From assembly GCA_037447655.1 (NCBI GenBank), contig JBBHKE010001678.1, positions 1 through 63,543 on the forward strand: DNA of 63,543 nt, given 5' to 3'. The stretch is from Zygnema cylindricum. Taxonomy: Eukaryota > Streptophyta > Zygnematophyceae > Zygnematales > Zygnemataceae. This document shows, piece by piece, positions 8,470 to 19,055 of the stretch; the first letter of the stretch is position 1; the number at the start of each line of letters is the position of its first letter. The notes under the pieces were generated by a model that saw only the letters and a program-made list of their open reading frames with translations, was not told the origin of the DNA and searched no databases. A program made the position numbers and the translations under genes.

Positions 8470-11421
8470 ATGAAGTTACCTGATGAGTTCGTGAACATAG
8501 TTTACCGTGTGCAGGACTTGCCTGACTCAAGGTGGATATGGAACTCAGTGGTAGGAATGATTCTCGTTCAAGAGAATACAATTGAGATCCGAAGGGGAGG
8601 AAAGAGTGGCCAAGCCTTGGCAAGAGCGACTGATTCGAGGAACAGGGATTCCCGAAAACCAGTCGGAAACTATGGGGGTAGGGAGCAGAAAAAACAGGCC
8701 GATGAGTTCGAACCAAGGGCTCCCAAAGGACTATGTCACTTTTGTAAGAAACCGGGGCACTATATGGCACAATGCACTAAGCTAACCGAGCTTCGGTTAA
8801 AGGAGGGGCAGATCGGTGGTACCCCAAGAGGAAAGAAAAAGGACCTTGTCACACAGGTACTTGAGGCTGAATCCGAGGACGAGGACGATGAGCTCCTTTT
8901 GGATGAGGAGTTGGAGGCGAAAAATGAGGTCGAAATTCCACGAAGGCAGAAATGTGCTTACGGTGGATTGAAAGGTGAAGCAGGCTGGATTGTAGATTCA
9001 GGTGCCTCCATGCACATGTGTAAGGATAGACACTTGTTCACTAAGATAAGAAAGATTCCCACCGTAGAGATAGAGTACGGGGATGGGAGGATAGTCACCA
9101 CTACTCTTGTAGGATCGGTAGATCTGAAAGTGTTAGTAGAAGGAAAGACATCCATATTAACATTCTCCGATGTATTGTTTATTCCGGAGCTGAACAAAAA
9201 TCTTATCTCTACATCAGTATTAGATGGTAAGGGTATTTTCACTAGCACTAGGGAAGGAGTCTTTACTTCTAGTTTTGAGGAGGATGTCTATTTCATTGCT
9301 GAGAAAGGTAGCTATGGAATGTTTAGGCTGATCCTAAGTAATGAAAAGAAGAAACTTTATTATGCTGGTGTTCATGATATTATGATGTGGAATAAGAGGC
9401 TTGGGCATGTGAATCTATATAAGTTAAGAGAGATGAAAAATATGGGAGTGGTGGAAGGGATTCAGTTCAGTGAGAGTGATGATATAAGTGATTGTAGTGG
9501 ATGTGCTCAAGGTAAAGCACACAGATTACCCTTTCCTAAGTCAGCCACCTATAAGGGAGAAAAAATTCTAGATCTAATACACACAGATATTTGGGGACCG
9601 GCTAAAGTGCCCTCACCGGGGGGGAAGAGATTTATGATGAGTATAACTGATGATTGGTCTCGGTATTCCCGGGTATATTTTTTGAAAAACAAGTCCGAAG
9701 CTGAGGATTGTTTTAGACAATATAAAGCATGGAGCGAAAAACTCCATGAAACTCCAATCAAGAGAGTAAGGAGTGACAATGGTGGAGAGTATACTTCTAA
9801 CCAGTTTGAGGATTTTCTGAGGGAGGATGGGGTTCAACACCAAAAGACAGTTCCAGAAAATCCGGAACAGAATGGGGTAGCTGAAAGGTTAAATAGAACA
9901 CTAAGTGATAGTGCTAGAAGTATGTTGTCAGATAAAAAGATAGGAAAAAGGTTTTGGGCAGAAGCAATGAACTGTGCTAATTACCTCAAGAATAGAGTTC
10001 TTACTTCAGCTATAAAAGATCAAACACCTTTTGAGAGATGGACAGGCCGGAAACCAAACATATCTCACTTAAAGGTTTTCGGCAGTCAAGTGTTCAGTCT
10101 AGATACTGATCGGTCCAATTGGAAGCTAGATCCTAAAGGAAAACCGGGATACTTATTAAGATATGATGAAGATGTTAAAGGATATAGAGTCTATGATCTA
10201 AAAAGGGAAGATATAATCTTAGTAAAGCATCTAGTAGTTATGGATGAAGGAAAGTCTGTGGATCCCTTCAAATATACGAAGTCAGTAAAAATCAGATTTG
10301 AGTCAGAAAATTCCGATGACTTTGAGCTTCCTAACTATCCAGGTTTTAGAGAAGATGACATTCTTGCAGGAACAAATCAGACCGAAAAGGACTCGGCTGT
10401 GGAAACTCCAGTGACAACTCTACTCGAAGCGGAAGACGTGGTGGAAATTGATTCGAAATCAAGGGATAGGGGAGAAGCCGAGTTTGTTCGAAAGAATCCA
10501 CGAAAACCATCTATTCCAGCCTCAGATTTTGAGGGGGGGAGGAGAAGTAGCAAAAGACTGCAAGAAAAACAGGTTAATAACAAGGTTACTAAACTATCTC
10601 ATCAAGATGAACCTCAAACTTATGGAGAGGCGATGACTTGTCCAGAAAGAAACCGGTGGAAGACAGCCATCAATGAGGAGATGGCTTCAATCATGGCAGC
10701 CGATACTTGGGAGCTGGTGGACTGTCCACCTAACCGAAAACCAATCGGTTGTAAGTGGGTTTTCAAATTAAAACTGAACCCAGATAACACAATCGAGCGC
10801 TACAAGGCCAGATTAGTGGCAAAGGGATTTACACAAAAGGAAGGAATTGACTACGAGGAAACCTTTGCCCCGGTGGTCAGATTTCCCTCCGTCCGCATAC
10901 TTCTCAGTTTAGCAGCGGCGGAAGACATGGAAGTGCATCAGATGGACATCAAGACAGCCTTTTTGCATGGAGAATTGGAAGATGAGATCTTCATGCGACA
11001 ACCCGAAGGTTTTGTGGAGGAAGGAGAGGAGAGTAAGGTATGCCGGCTGATTAAATCTCTTTATGGTTTGAAACAAGCACCTCGACAATGGAATAAGAAA
11101 CTTGATGAGTTTCTTACCGGTCTGGGATATATTCGGATCAGCTCAGGTCACTCAATCTATGTTCTTGAAGATGAGGAAGGTTTGATATTTATTGCAATTT
11201 ATGTTGATGATTTGCTTGTATTAAGTAAATCAATGGAAAAAATTAACAAACTGAAAACCGATCTTAAGGGGAGATTTGAAATGAAGGATATGGGAGAAGC
11301 AAGATATATTTTGGGAATTCAAGTAGAGAGAGACCGAAAAAGGAAAATTATAAAACTGACTCAAAAGGAAGCAATAGGGAACATGCTTGAAAAATTTCAA
11401 ATGGATAAAGCTAATAGTTGA
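8470..11421 (+). CDS. pol: B pol: zinc knuckle, protease, integrase, reverse transcriptase
   Basis: 983-codon open frame. End of gag with zinc knuckle Cys89-Cys92-His97-Cys102 (CHFCKKPGHYMAQC); acidic linker (ESEDEDDELLLDEELEA); aspartic protease DSGAS at residues 176-180; integrase zinc arm (MWNKRLGHVN ... CSGCAQGK), then the catalytic core with DIWGP, SDNGGEY and NGVAERLNR; RT with KWVFKLKLNPDNTIERYKA, HQMDIKTAFLHGELED, LYGLKQAPRQW and the active-site AIYVDDLLVL. It ends at a TGA (11419) just after the RT thumb. Gene order places it in Ty1/copia. The true translation start is upstream in gag; the ATG at 8470 is only the first in this frame after the frameshift. Confidence 0.92.
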   Translation: MKLPDEFVNIVYRVQDLPDSRWIWNSVVGMILVQENTIEIRRGGKSGQALARATDSRNRDSRKPVGNYGGREQKKQADEFEPRAPKGLCHFCKKPGHYMAQCTKLTELRLKEGQIGGTPRGKKKDLVTQVLEAESEDEDDELLLDEELEAKNEVEIPRRQKCAYGGLKGEAGWIVDSGASMHMCKDRHLFTKIRKIPTVEIEYGDGRIVTTTLVGSVDLKVLVEGKTSILTFSDVLFIPELNKNLISTSVLDGKGIFTSTREGVFTSSFEEDVYFIAEKGSYGMFRLILSNEKKKLYYAGVHDIMMWNKRLGHVNLYKLREMKNMGVVEGIQFSESDDISDCSGCAQGKAHRLPFPKSATYKGEKILDLIHTDIWGPAKVPSPGGKRFMMSITDDWSRYSRVYFLKNKSEAEDCFRQYKAWSEKLHETPIKRVRSDNGGEYTSNQFEDFLREDGVQHQKTVPENPEQNGVAERLNRTLSDSARSMLSDKKIGKRFWAEAMNCANYLKNRVLTSAIKDQTPFERWTGRKPNISHLKVFGSQVFSLDTDRSNWKLDPKGKPGYLLRYDEDVKGYRVYDLKREDIILVKHLVVMDEGKSVDPFKYTKSVKIRFESENSDDFELPNYPGFREDDILAGTNQTEKDSAVETPVTTLLEAEDVVEIDSKSRDRGEAEFVRKNPRKPSIPASDFEGGRRSSKRLQEKQVNNKVTKLSHQDEPQTYGEAMTCPERNRWKTAINEEMASIMAADTWELVDCPPNRKPIGCKWVFKLKLNPDNTIERYKARLVAKGFTQKEGIDYEETFAPVVRFPSVRILLSLAAAEDMEVHQMDIKTAFLHGELEDEIFMRQPEGFVEEGEESKVCRLIKSLYGLKQAPRQWNKKLDEFLTGLGYIRISSGHSIYVLEDEEGLIFIAIYVDDLLVLSKSMEKINKLKTDLKGRFEMKDMGEARYILGIQVERDRKRKIIKLTQKEAIGNMLEKFQMDKANS

Positions 11422-12195
11422 ACAACTCCAATGGAGTTGAAGAAGGGAAGTGAGGGGAGTGAGGAAGAAGGAGTCATAGTCTTAGACGATTAATTATCTC
11501 CTGATGAACAAAAGTTCATGCAGACTATTCCTTACAGGCAAGTAGTGGGAAGTCTAATCTATTTTATGAATTGTACCTGGCCGGATTTAGCTGCAGCTGT
11601 AGGAGTGCTAAGTAGAAATCTAAATGCTCCCACTAAGAAGGATTGGGAGGCAGCTAAGAGAGTCCTTAGATATTTGGTAGGAACTAGGGATCTATGGTTG
11701 CATTTGGGTGGGGAGAATACTGACATCACTACTTGGAGTGATGCCAGTTATGGTGATGCTCCGATGAGGAGATGCACTTCTGGATAAGTATTATATGTGG
11801 GTGATGGGGCTTGCTGTTGGAGTAGCAAACAGCAAAAGGTTATTGCTCAGTCCACCATGGAGGCTGAGTATATGGCCTCTTGCTCTGCTGTAAAAGAATT
11901 GATGTGGGTCAAGTCTTTGCTTGGTGAGCTTGGTCACCTTAAGAGTGGTGTGCAGAAAATATTTTGTGATAATCAGGCAGCAATTGCTATTTCTGCCAAT
12001 CCTAAACATCATTTTAAAGCCAAACACATGGACATCAGACTCAACTTTGTTAGAGAGAAATTAGAAAACAAAATATTCAGTTTAGAGTACACACCAGATA
12101 GTGAGATGGTATCAGATATGATGACCAAACCTGTGCCTTCCCCTAAGCTAATTTTTTGCAGGGAGAAGTGTGGTCTGAAATTAAAGATTGACTAG
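11422..12195 (+). pseudogene. B RT C-terminus and RNase H, with stops
   Basis: Same frame as pol. After the TGA at 11419 come a TAA at 11491 and a TAA at 11785. Encodes YRQVVGSLIYFMN (RT/RNase H connection), RNase H with WSDASYGDAP, STMEAEYMASCSA, CDNQAAIAI and HHFKAKHMDIRLNFVREK, and ends at TAG (12193). The acidic residues expected in the RNase H active site are retained; only the three stops separate it from the upstream frame. Confidence 0.88.
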
Positions 12196-12208
12196 AAAAT
12201 AAGGGGAG
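12196..12208 (+). other. Polypurine tract of B
   Basis: AAAATAAGGGGAG immediately before the 3' LTR. The identical tract precedes the C 3' LTR (26022-26034), a further sign that B and C are sister families. Confidence 0.85.
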
Positions 12209-13254
12209 TGTAGAAACTAATGGTTTTTTTTAGTATTTTCTAGGTCTGAAAAGAAATATAGAAGCCGAGGCAGTCTATCTCTAACTTCTCTCTCCAACTC
12301 TCAAACTTGTCGCAGTCACTGAGAAATTGGAGAGGAAGCTAGAGCCATGGCTACCTTGGCTATCCTGAGGTTTACGGGAATTTTATATTAGGGTTTATTT
12401 ATTTAAAAGGTATGTGCCGGCGGCAGGATTTGATCCTTGTACCTACCGGTCGTCAGACAGGAAGTAGCCGGTAGCCTTAGCCGTTAAGTCTAGCAGTAGT
12501 GTTACATACTATATAGTTTGATATTTATTTAATTACGTATACGTACGATAAATCATTTAACTGTTATGGATTACGGGATACATAGATCCAGTAGTATATA
12601 ATGTACGAATTACGATACGGACAAAAATCAATACCGCGCATTTGTTTCGTAAGTGAAACAAATACCGCGCATGTATTTATTACGGCTTCGATTAAATCCG
12701 AATTTAATCGGACGGCCGGGATTAGCGCCGAGATCGCGGAGGAATATTTCGGCGGTTTGTGGCCATCGCCACATCGGATGACGCGTGGCGAAATTCCGTT
12801 GGATTGTGGAATCTCCGGAGATTATGGCACCGAATCCGGATTTGACATGTGTCGACATTTTGGCCATGTCGTACAATGTCCGTACCTAAAGTACACCGGC
12901 AGCTGTACTTTTGCGTACGAAACTCAATTCTGATTGGTTCCGTACACCAGTAGATAGAGTCTGTGAGAGAGATAGGACTTAGAAAAATTAGAAGATAGGA
13001 CCCCCTCTCCCAGAGAGCTTCTGTACAAAAGGTCAACTTTGACCCTCCATAACTTACTGCTAAGGGGAGCAAATTCAGAGATTCTTTTTGCTATCGACTC
13101 AGGGGAGTCTTGCCTTCACAGGGGTGTAGGTGGTCAAGGTTTTTGTCTGCCAGGGTGGTAGTTATTTTTGCTGAAACACAAAGGGGTCAGAATTATCTTA
13201 GAGGCTTCTTGGAAGCTGTCTACACTGAGGACTTATGGAGGTCTCAGAGCTTCA
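12209..13254 (+). repeat. B 3' LTR
   Basis: Starts TGTAGAAACT and ends GAGCTTCA. Pairs with 6810-7854. It keeps the gag ATG near its end and the antisense tRNA-like module, but has TACAAAA where the 5' LTR has TATAAAA. Open frames on either strand within it (12601-12933 and 12722-13072) are not conserved as proteins. Confidence 0.92.
12415..12493 (-). other. tRNA-like module in the B 3' LTR (antisense)
   Basis: Counterpart of 7015-7092: A-box-like sequence at 12475-12492, B-box-like GGATCAAATCC at 12426-12436 on the minus strand. Confidence 0.5.
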
Positions 13255-13885
13255 ATATAATACTCAGAAGTTTCCCAAAAATTGTTTGCAGTTTTATTAC
13301 TTGGAAGTATGGATACATAAAATGTTCTAAATTCTAAGTCTTATACTCTTGGCGTTGTACCGTCGATACAAGTGTACTTGAGAGGTACGTCCAAAATCAA
13401 CCCATCTACTGAGATCTACGTGTTCCTAATCTTGTCAGTCTAATCTATCATCGTACAGTCAATATTACTCAAAATATATATTAAGTGATTGTACAAATAC
13501 TTCTCGGGTAAGTCACTTGTGATATTTCCTATGAATCTCGGCCGTTGACTCTATTCATATAGATCGCAGCTGCGTTGTCCCGTACCGAATCACATTTATA
13601 TCATCCGCGGCTGCGGTGTCCCATACCGAATGATATCTAAGAGAACAATAGTTGCGTTGTATGTACGGATCATATCCAAAGTAACCGCAGCTGCGTTGTC
13701 CTGTCTGTGTCGCAGTTTCGCTGTTGCGCTGCTCTGTGTGCATAGCAACTGCGCTGCTGTGTCTGCATAGCAGTTGCGTTGACCTGTACTGTACTCAAGT
13801 GATGACCCATATCCTTAAACTACAAATTACTACCTTTCTAACGTTCTACTAATATACCGAGACTTAAAGCTTTTCAAAATCAACA
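13255..13885 (-). repeat. A2 3' LTR, proximal part
   Basis: Continues the LTR interrupted at 6809, starting TGTTGATTTTG at 13885. ATATA at 13255-13259 is the second copy of the B target duplication. Contains the GCAGCTGCGTTGTC subrepeats (about 13560-13790). The polypurine tract (minus AAGCTTTAGGGGAG) abuts at 13886-13899. Confidence 0.88.
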
Positions 13886-14086
13886 CTCCCCTAAAGCTTT
13901 AGACTCAGTGTATCAGCGCAGCTGCGATGTCGCACTTAATGCATCATGGCAGCATAGCACCGCAACATAACAGCGCAGCCATAGCAGCGCAACATGGCAG
14001 CGCAGCAAACCAACTAATCACCTGGGTCCACTACATCCTAATTTTGGGCTATCGCAGCATGGCAGTATCGCTGTGGAGATACTTAC

Positions 14087-15710
14087 CTATTCACCTAATC
14101 CTCCTGCATTCCTACAATAGTTCAGTTTTGGAGCAGGAAGAGCTTTAGTATGCATATCACCGACCATTCTTGCATCTGGCAGATAGCATAAATTGATCAC
14201 ACTAGAGAACACTTTTTCTCTTACAAAGTGTAATCGTACATCCATGTGCTTACTCTTGAAATGGTGACTCGGGTTAGAGGTTATGTCAATGGCAGCTTGG
14301 TTATCACACCTGATCACCTGTGGCCCAACCTGCATGTATCCTAGTTCTTGTAACATGGATTTTACCGATAAGAGTTCTTTGAGGGCCGAGCTTGCTGCCA
14401 TATATTCTGAATCCATTGTTGACTGTGCTGTAACCTTTTAAAGTTTGTTGCTCTTGCAGCACGTTCCATTCCCAATCTGCAAAACGAATCCCGTGGTGGA
14501 TTTTCGGCTTGGCATGTCGCCATAGCTTGCATCACTCCACGTTTGCAGCTTCACTTCTCCTCCGTCTAGCCTGAGTTTGAGGTCTTTTGTTTCTGCCAGA
14601 TATCTTAAGACTCTCCTTGCTGCTTCAAAATCAGATTTTCTTGGATTCTCTAGACTCCTGTTCAGTATCCCGACTGTTGCAGCAATGTCAGGACGGGTAC
14701 AGTTCATGAAATATATTAAGCTTCCTACTATTTGTCTGTAATGTATTTGTGTCTTAGAATTATTCTCCCCTGAATATAAATACTCGCTAACAATGACACG
14801 TGGTTCTGTCTTTTCTCCTTCTATCTTCTGCCGAAATTCCATTGGAGTTAGACATCATTTTGCCCCCCGCATTCCATACTCATCTAACATGTTTCCAATA
14901 GCCTGTTTTTGAGTTAATTTTATTACTTTCTTATTTTTGTCCCTCTCTACCTGGATTCCCAGAATATGCTTTGCCTCACCGAGGTCTTTCATCTCGAAAC
15001 GTGAGTTTAGAGCAGTTTTTATTTTGTTAATTTCAGCCATTGATTTGCTAATTAATAGTAAATCATCTACATACACCGCTATATACACTATCCCATTTTT
15101 ACCTTTTAGAACATAGACTGAGTGATCGGAACTTATCATTTGGAATCCTAGACTGGTCAAGAATTCATCAAGCTTCAGATTCCATTGCCTAGGGGCTTGT
15201 TTTAGGCCGTACAAAGATTTTAGCAACTTGCATACTAAGTGCTCTTTTCTTGGTTCTTCATACATTTCAGGCTGCTGCATATGAATGGTCTCTTCTAGTT
15301 CTCCATGCAAAAGGCCGTCTTTACATCCATCTGATGAATTTCCATATCTTTCTATAGTACCTAGGAACACCAAAATCCTAACTGTCGGAAATCTTAGAAC
15401 CAGAGAAAATGTTTCTTCAAAATCGATTCCTTCTTTTTTGTTATACCCCTTTGCCACAAGTCTGGCCTTATAGCGTTCAATGGTGTTATCGGGATGTAAC
15501 TTCACTTTGAATACCCATTTGCTGCCGATCGCCTTTCGGTCTGGAGGAAGTTCCATAAGCTCCCATGTTTGGGCTTCTATGATCGACTTCATTTCGTCGT
15601 TTGTTGCCTCGATACAGTGATTCCGCTTTGGTGATGAGAAGGCCTCTTGGATGGTCAAGGGCTCCTTTGAGGCTGCCGAATAGGAAAAGTGAGAGTTTGT
15701 TTGCAGGCAT
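14087..15710 (-). pseudogene. A2 reverse transcriptase-RNase H
   Basis: Frame 15658-14855 carries [59 protein letters not shown] and the active-site AVYVDDLLLI, ending in a stop at 14855. A 1-bp deletion in the KTAFLHG block (reads DGCKDGLLHGE) shows decay. RNase H follows in 14842-14438 (GSLIYFMN, WSDASYGDMPSRKSTTGF) and 14416-14087 (MDSEYMAASSA, CDNQAAIDI, HHFKSKHMDVRLHFVREK). The spacer to integrase (15710-15940) repeats ATTGCGCTG-like units and has no recognised domain. Confidence 0.88.
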
Positions 15711-15940
15711 CTGCTGGATCTTCTTCCCCTCGGAAATTTGGAGGCTGAGATCGTCGGATGCTGCGCATTGCGTTTATTGCGCTGATTGCGCTGGTTGCTA
15801 TTCGTGTGTATTGATTTCGGGTGGTCTGGTTGGAATTAAACTGGATGAGGAATTCGGAGAGAGTCTGACTGTGGAGTCACCACCGGAGAATGTTGCACTT
15901 GCGAGACAATTTCTTGCATGCAATCTAAGATGACATATTT

Positions 15941-16855
15941 CTATACTTTCTGCTGCTTTTGCTGCTCTGTCATTTGAAATAAGTCTATCGAGTCTAGTAC
16001 ATCTTTGATAATGATATTCCTTGCTACAATTATTTTTTGCCTCTCAAATACAAAGACTCTGTAACCTTTAGAGTGATCATCATATCCTAACAAAATACCT
16101 GGTAATCCCTTGGGTTCCATTTTCCATCTGTCCGTAGACGTATCCAAGATAAAGCATTGACTACCAAAGACTTTGAAATGGCTAACATCTGGTTTGCTAC
16201 CTGTCCAGATCTCGTAAGGAGTAGATTCTATTGATCTTGATCCTATTCTATTCTTAATATAGACCGCACAATTTAGAGCCTCAACCCAGAATTTCGGATC
16301 CACATTTTTATCCGCGAGCATCGACCTAGAGCTCTCCGTGAGAGTTCTATTTAATCTCTCTGACACCCCATTTTGTTGCTGGGAATATAGAACAGTTAGT
16401 AGATGATTTATACCTTCCTCGAGTAAAAAGGTTTCAAATTATTTCGATGTATATTCACCAACATTGTTTGATCTGAGCTGCAAAACAGGTCAATCATGAA
16501 GTTTTTCAGCATATGTTTTATAGTGTTTGAATTGACCAAATACTTCACTCTTCTCCTTCATGAAGTAAACTTTTGTAAATCTGGAGAAATCATCTGTGAA
16601 TGTGACCATATATTTCATCCCCCCAGCAGATGGAACCTTCGCAGGACCAAAAATATCCGAATGAATTTGTTGTAAAAGTTTTGTGGACCGATGCCCAGTC
16701 TCTTTAGGAAATGGTATTCTGTGGATTTTGCTCAAAGCGTAGCCATCACATGTTTTGACCGGCTGATTTGTGATTGATAAGCCTTTTATTTTTCCAGCAA
16801 GGACTATCTTTCTCAAGCTATCATAATTTACATGGCCTAATCTTTTATGCCACAA
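15941..16855 (-). pseudogene. A2 integrase
   Basis: Zinc arm MWHKRLGHVNYDSLRK and CDGYALSK (one of the two Cys positions lost to Tyr), then IHSDIFGPAKVPSAGGMKYMVTF and KSEVFGQFKHYK in 16855-16490. The second catalytic block (16440-16480) reads S-N-N-V-G-E-Y instead of S-D-N-G-G-E-Y, followed by a stop, so the catalytic Asp is gone. The C-terminal part (16366-15941) keeps MSERLNRTLTESSRSML and the KVFGSQCF...GILLGYDDHSKGYRVFVFE block. Non-functional. Confidence 0.87.
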
Positions 16856-16860
16856 CTCAT

Positions 16861-18251
16861 CTAATGTAAAACACCGGAGTACAGAACATCATTCTCCTTG
16901 GTATTAGCCATATCCATTCGGTACATCTTACTATTATCTCTTGTACCTGTAACTGCAATTTTGCCATTCTTACTAACAACCTGTCTACTATTTTTCAAAT
17001 TAACCTCAAAGCCTTTACTCTCTACCAAAGACGTAGAAAACAGATTTTTCTTAAAGTCAGGCACAAACAAGACATTGTGAAGAGTTCTTTCATTTGTTTT
17101 GCCCTCCACATCAACTAGCAAGGACACATCACCCACAACACGAGTCTGAACACTCATTCCACAAGCATAATAAATATTTTTCTCCGGCGTTGTTTTCACA
17201 TTTTTGAAGATGGCCTTGTTCCAACACTTATGGGCTGACGCTCCCGTATCCATTATCCATCCAGGGTCATTCGCGTCCTCCATCGCTGCCGCCATAGCAA
17301 ATAGATCCATTTCATCCTCCTCAGAAAATGTCAAAGTCTCATTCGGAGGGATGAAGACGCTGAAAACAGTGCATTTCCACGAGGTGTAGACCCCTTGAAG
17401 TTTTTGTAAAACTAGCTTTGTTGCCATCTCGGCCTGTATAAACCTGTATCGTTAGCTTGTTTAAGCTTAGGACAAAATTTGTGTCCATGACCTCTCTCAC
17501 TAGAATAAAAACATGCATTGTTGGATTGTCTATTCCCACCTTGATTAAATTGTTTGAACTAATTAAACTGATTTTTTTGCTGATTAAACTGTCTTTTTCT
17601 CTCAAGGTCTGAATTAAAAGCCTCTACCTGCTCAACATTGAGAATATTAGATGTAGCTTCCTCTTCTAGCAAAATATTGATGGCTAACTGTAAAGTCCAG
17701 CTAGCTTTATCTTTTTGTTTGAGCATATCAGATGCTCATTTGTTACTACGAGGGAGACCCCTCATGAGCAACGCTGCCTGTTGAAACTGAGGAAAATCTC
17801 CACCTGCGCAAGCATGTGCATCTACAAGGATGCAAAACTTGTTAGAATATTCAGCCATTATACCGCCAGTGTACTTATAGTCCCAAATTTTTCCAGCCAA
17901 TAAGAGTTCTTCCTAGACATTAGCTTTTTCATAATCATTTTTAAGAGATTTCCAGATATCAATTGTTTTTTTCATTTTTATCCGAGACATAGCTAAGTCC
18001 TCAGATATACAAAATTTCAGAATACAACGAGCTTGCGTATTTTTCTTAGACCATGACGGATCAGATTCATCCAGAGAACCATCCAATATGTCTAAGAGAT
18101 TGACATTCTCAAAATGTGTCTTCACCATATCCGCCCAGTAAACATACTTTTCCTCCGAATTGATATGAATTCTTGATGACAGGCCCATAACCTGTTGTTC
18201 TACGACCACCGGTGGAGGTGGAGGAGCAGCAGTAGTAGTAGAAGTAGACAT
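16861..18251 (-). pseudogene. A2 gag and protease
   Basis: Gag starts at 18251 within the 5' LTR (MSTSTTTAAPPPPPVVVEQQ-VMGLSSR), runs to a TAG near 17914, then continues with further stops (about 17740) through a zinc-knuckle region (CFYSSERGHGHKFC; the second Cys has become Ser). The protease frame 17427-16861 contains WIMDTGASAHKCWNK and NLFSTSLVESKGFEV, typical of copia protease. The protease frame is open, the gag frame is not. Confidence 0.87.
18178..18192 (-). other. Primer-binding site of A2
   Basis: Minus-strand GGTTATGGGCCTGTC directly after the LTR end GAACAACA (18193). Eleven leading bases match the anticodon-arm complement of initiator Met-tRNA. It encodes V-M-G of gag. Confidence 0.75.
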
Positions 18252-19055
18252 GATACACTCTCAGAAGCTATCAAGAATCCTACCAAACAGCTGTTTTCAA
18301 GTGCTCACCAATTCCTGCAAAATCATCCAAACCACTCAAAACTATATCAGAATATAAAGTAGCATAAACATTGACAACTCCTAAAGTTTCAGCATAATTG
18401 ACCCAACAACACTCAAGATATAGTACTCAGAAGTTTCCCAAAAATTGTTTGCAGTTTTACTACTTGGAAGTCTAGATACATAAAATGTTCTAAGTCCTAA
18501 GTCTTATACTCTTCGAGTTGTACCACCGATACAAGTGTACCTGAGAGGTACATCCAAAATCAACCCATCTACTGAGATCTACGTGTTCATAATCCAATCA
18601 GCCGAATCTATCATCGTACAGTCAATATTACTCAGAATATATATTAAGTGATTGTACAAATTCTTGTGGGGTAAGTCACTTGTGATATTTCTATGAATCT
18701 CGTCCGTTGATTTGATTCATATAGATTGCAGCTGCGTTGTCCCGTACCGAATCACATTTATATCATCCGCGGCTGCGGTGTCCTGTACCGAATCACATCC
18801 AAGAGAACAATAGTTGCGTTGTATGTACGGATCATATCCAAAGTAACCGCAGCAGCGTTGTCCTGTCTGTGTTGCAGCTTCGCTGTTGCGGTGCTCTGTG
18901 TGCATAGCAGCTGCGCTGCTGCGCTGCTGTGTCTGCATAGCAGCTGCGTTGACCTGTACTGTACTCAAGTGATGACGCATATCCTTAAACTACAAATTAC
19001 TACCTTTCTACCGTTCTACTAATATACCGACACTTAAAGCTTTCCAAAATCAACA
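18193..19055 (-). repeat. A2 5' LTR
   Basis: 863 bp from TGTTGATTTTGG (19055) to GAACAACA (18193). Contains the subrepeat block (18725-18955), an uninterrupted B target (AAGATATAGTACTC near 18415) and, in its last 59 bp, the gag start codon. Flanked by D integrase sequence at 19056. Confidence 0.9.

Larger units (their letters stand above)
6810..13254 (+). mobile_element. Near-complete family B Ty1/copia element
   Basis: 6445 bp with LTRs of 1045 and 1046 bp that differ at few positions, a primer-binding site at 7855, a polypurine tract at 12196, and a 5-bp target duplication ATATA at 6805-6809 and 13255-13259. The unoccupied site is present in the A2 5' LTR (CAAGATATAGTACTC near 18415). This is the best preserved and probably one of the youngest elements here. 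Coding defects: one frameshift near 8447 and in-frame stops at 11419, 11491 and 11785. Confidence 0.93.
6579..19055 (-). mobile_element. Full-length family A element (A2), split by a B insertion
   Basis: Two LTRs: 3' LTR 6579-6809 plus 13255-13885 (857 bp once B is removed) and 5' LTR 18193-19055 (863 bp). Between them are gag, protease, integrase, RT and RNase H on the minus strand. Target duplication is CCTTG (6574-6578) and CCTTC (19056-19060), four of five matching; the unoccupied site in D3 reads AATTCCTTTTACC near 57630. All coding regions carry stops or frameshifts. Confidence 0.88.

Noticed and set aside
12601-12933. 110-codon open frame in the B 3' LTR (sense), similar in the other B LTRs
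   Set aside because: Most differences between B copies in this stretch change the amino acid, with no sign of selection. It is non-coding LTR sequence that happens to be open.
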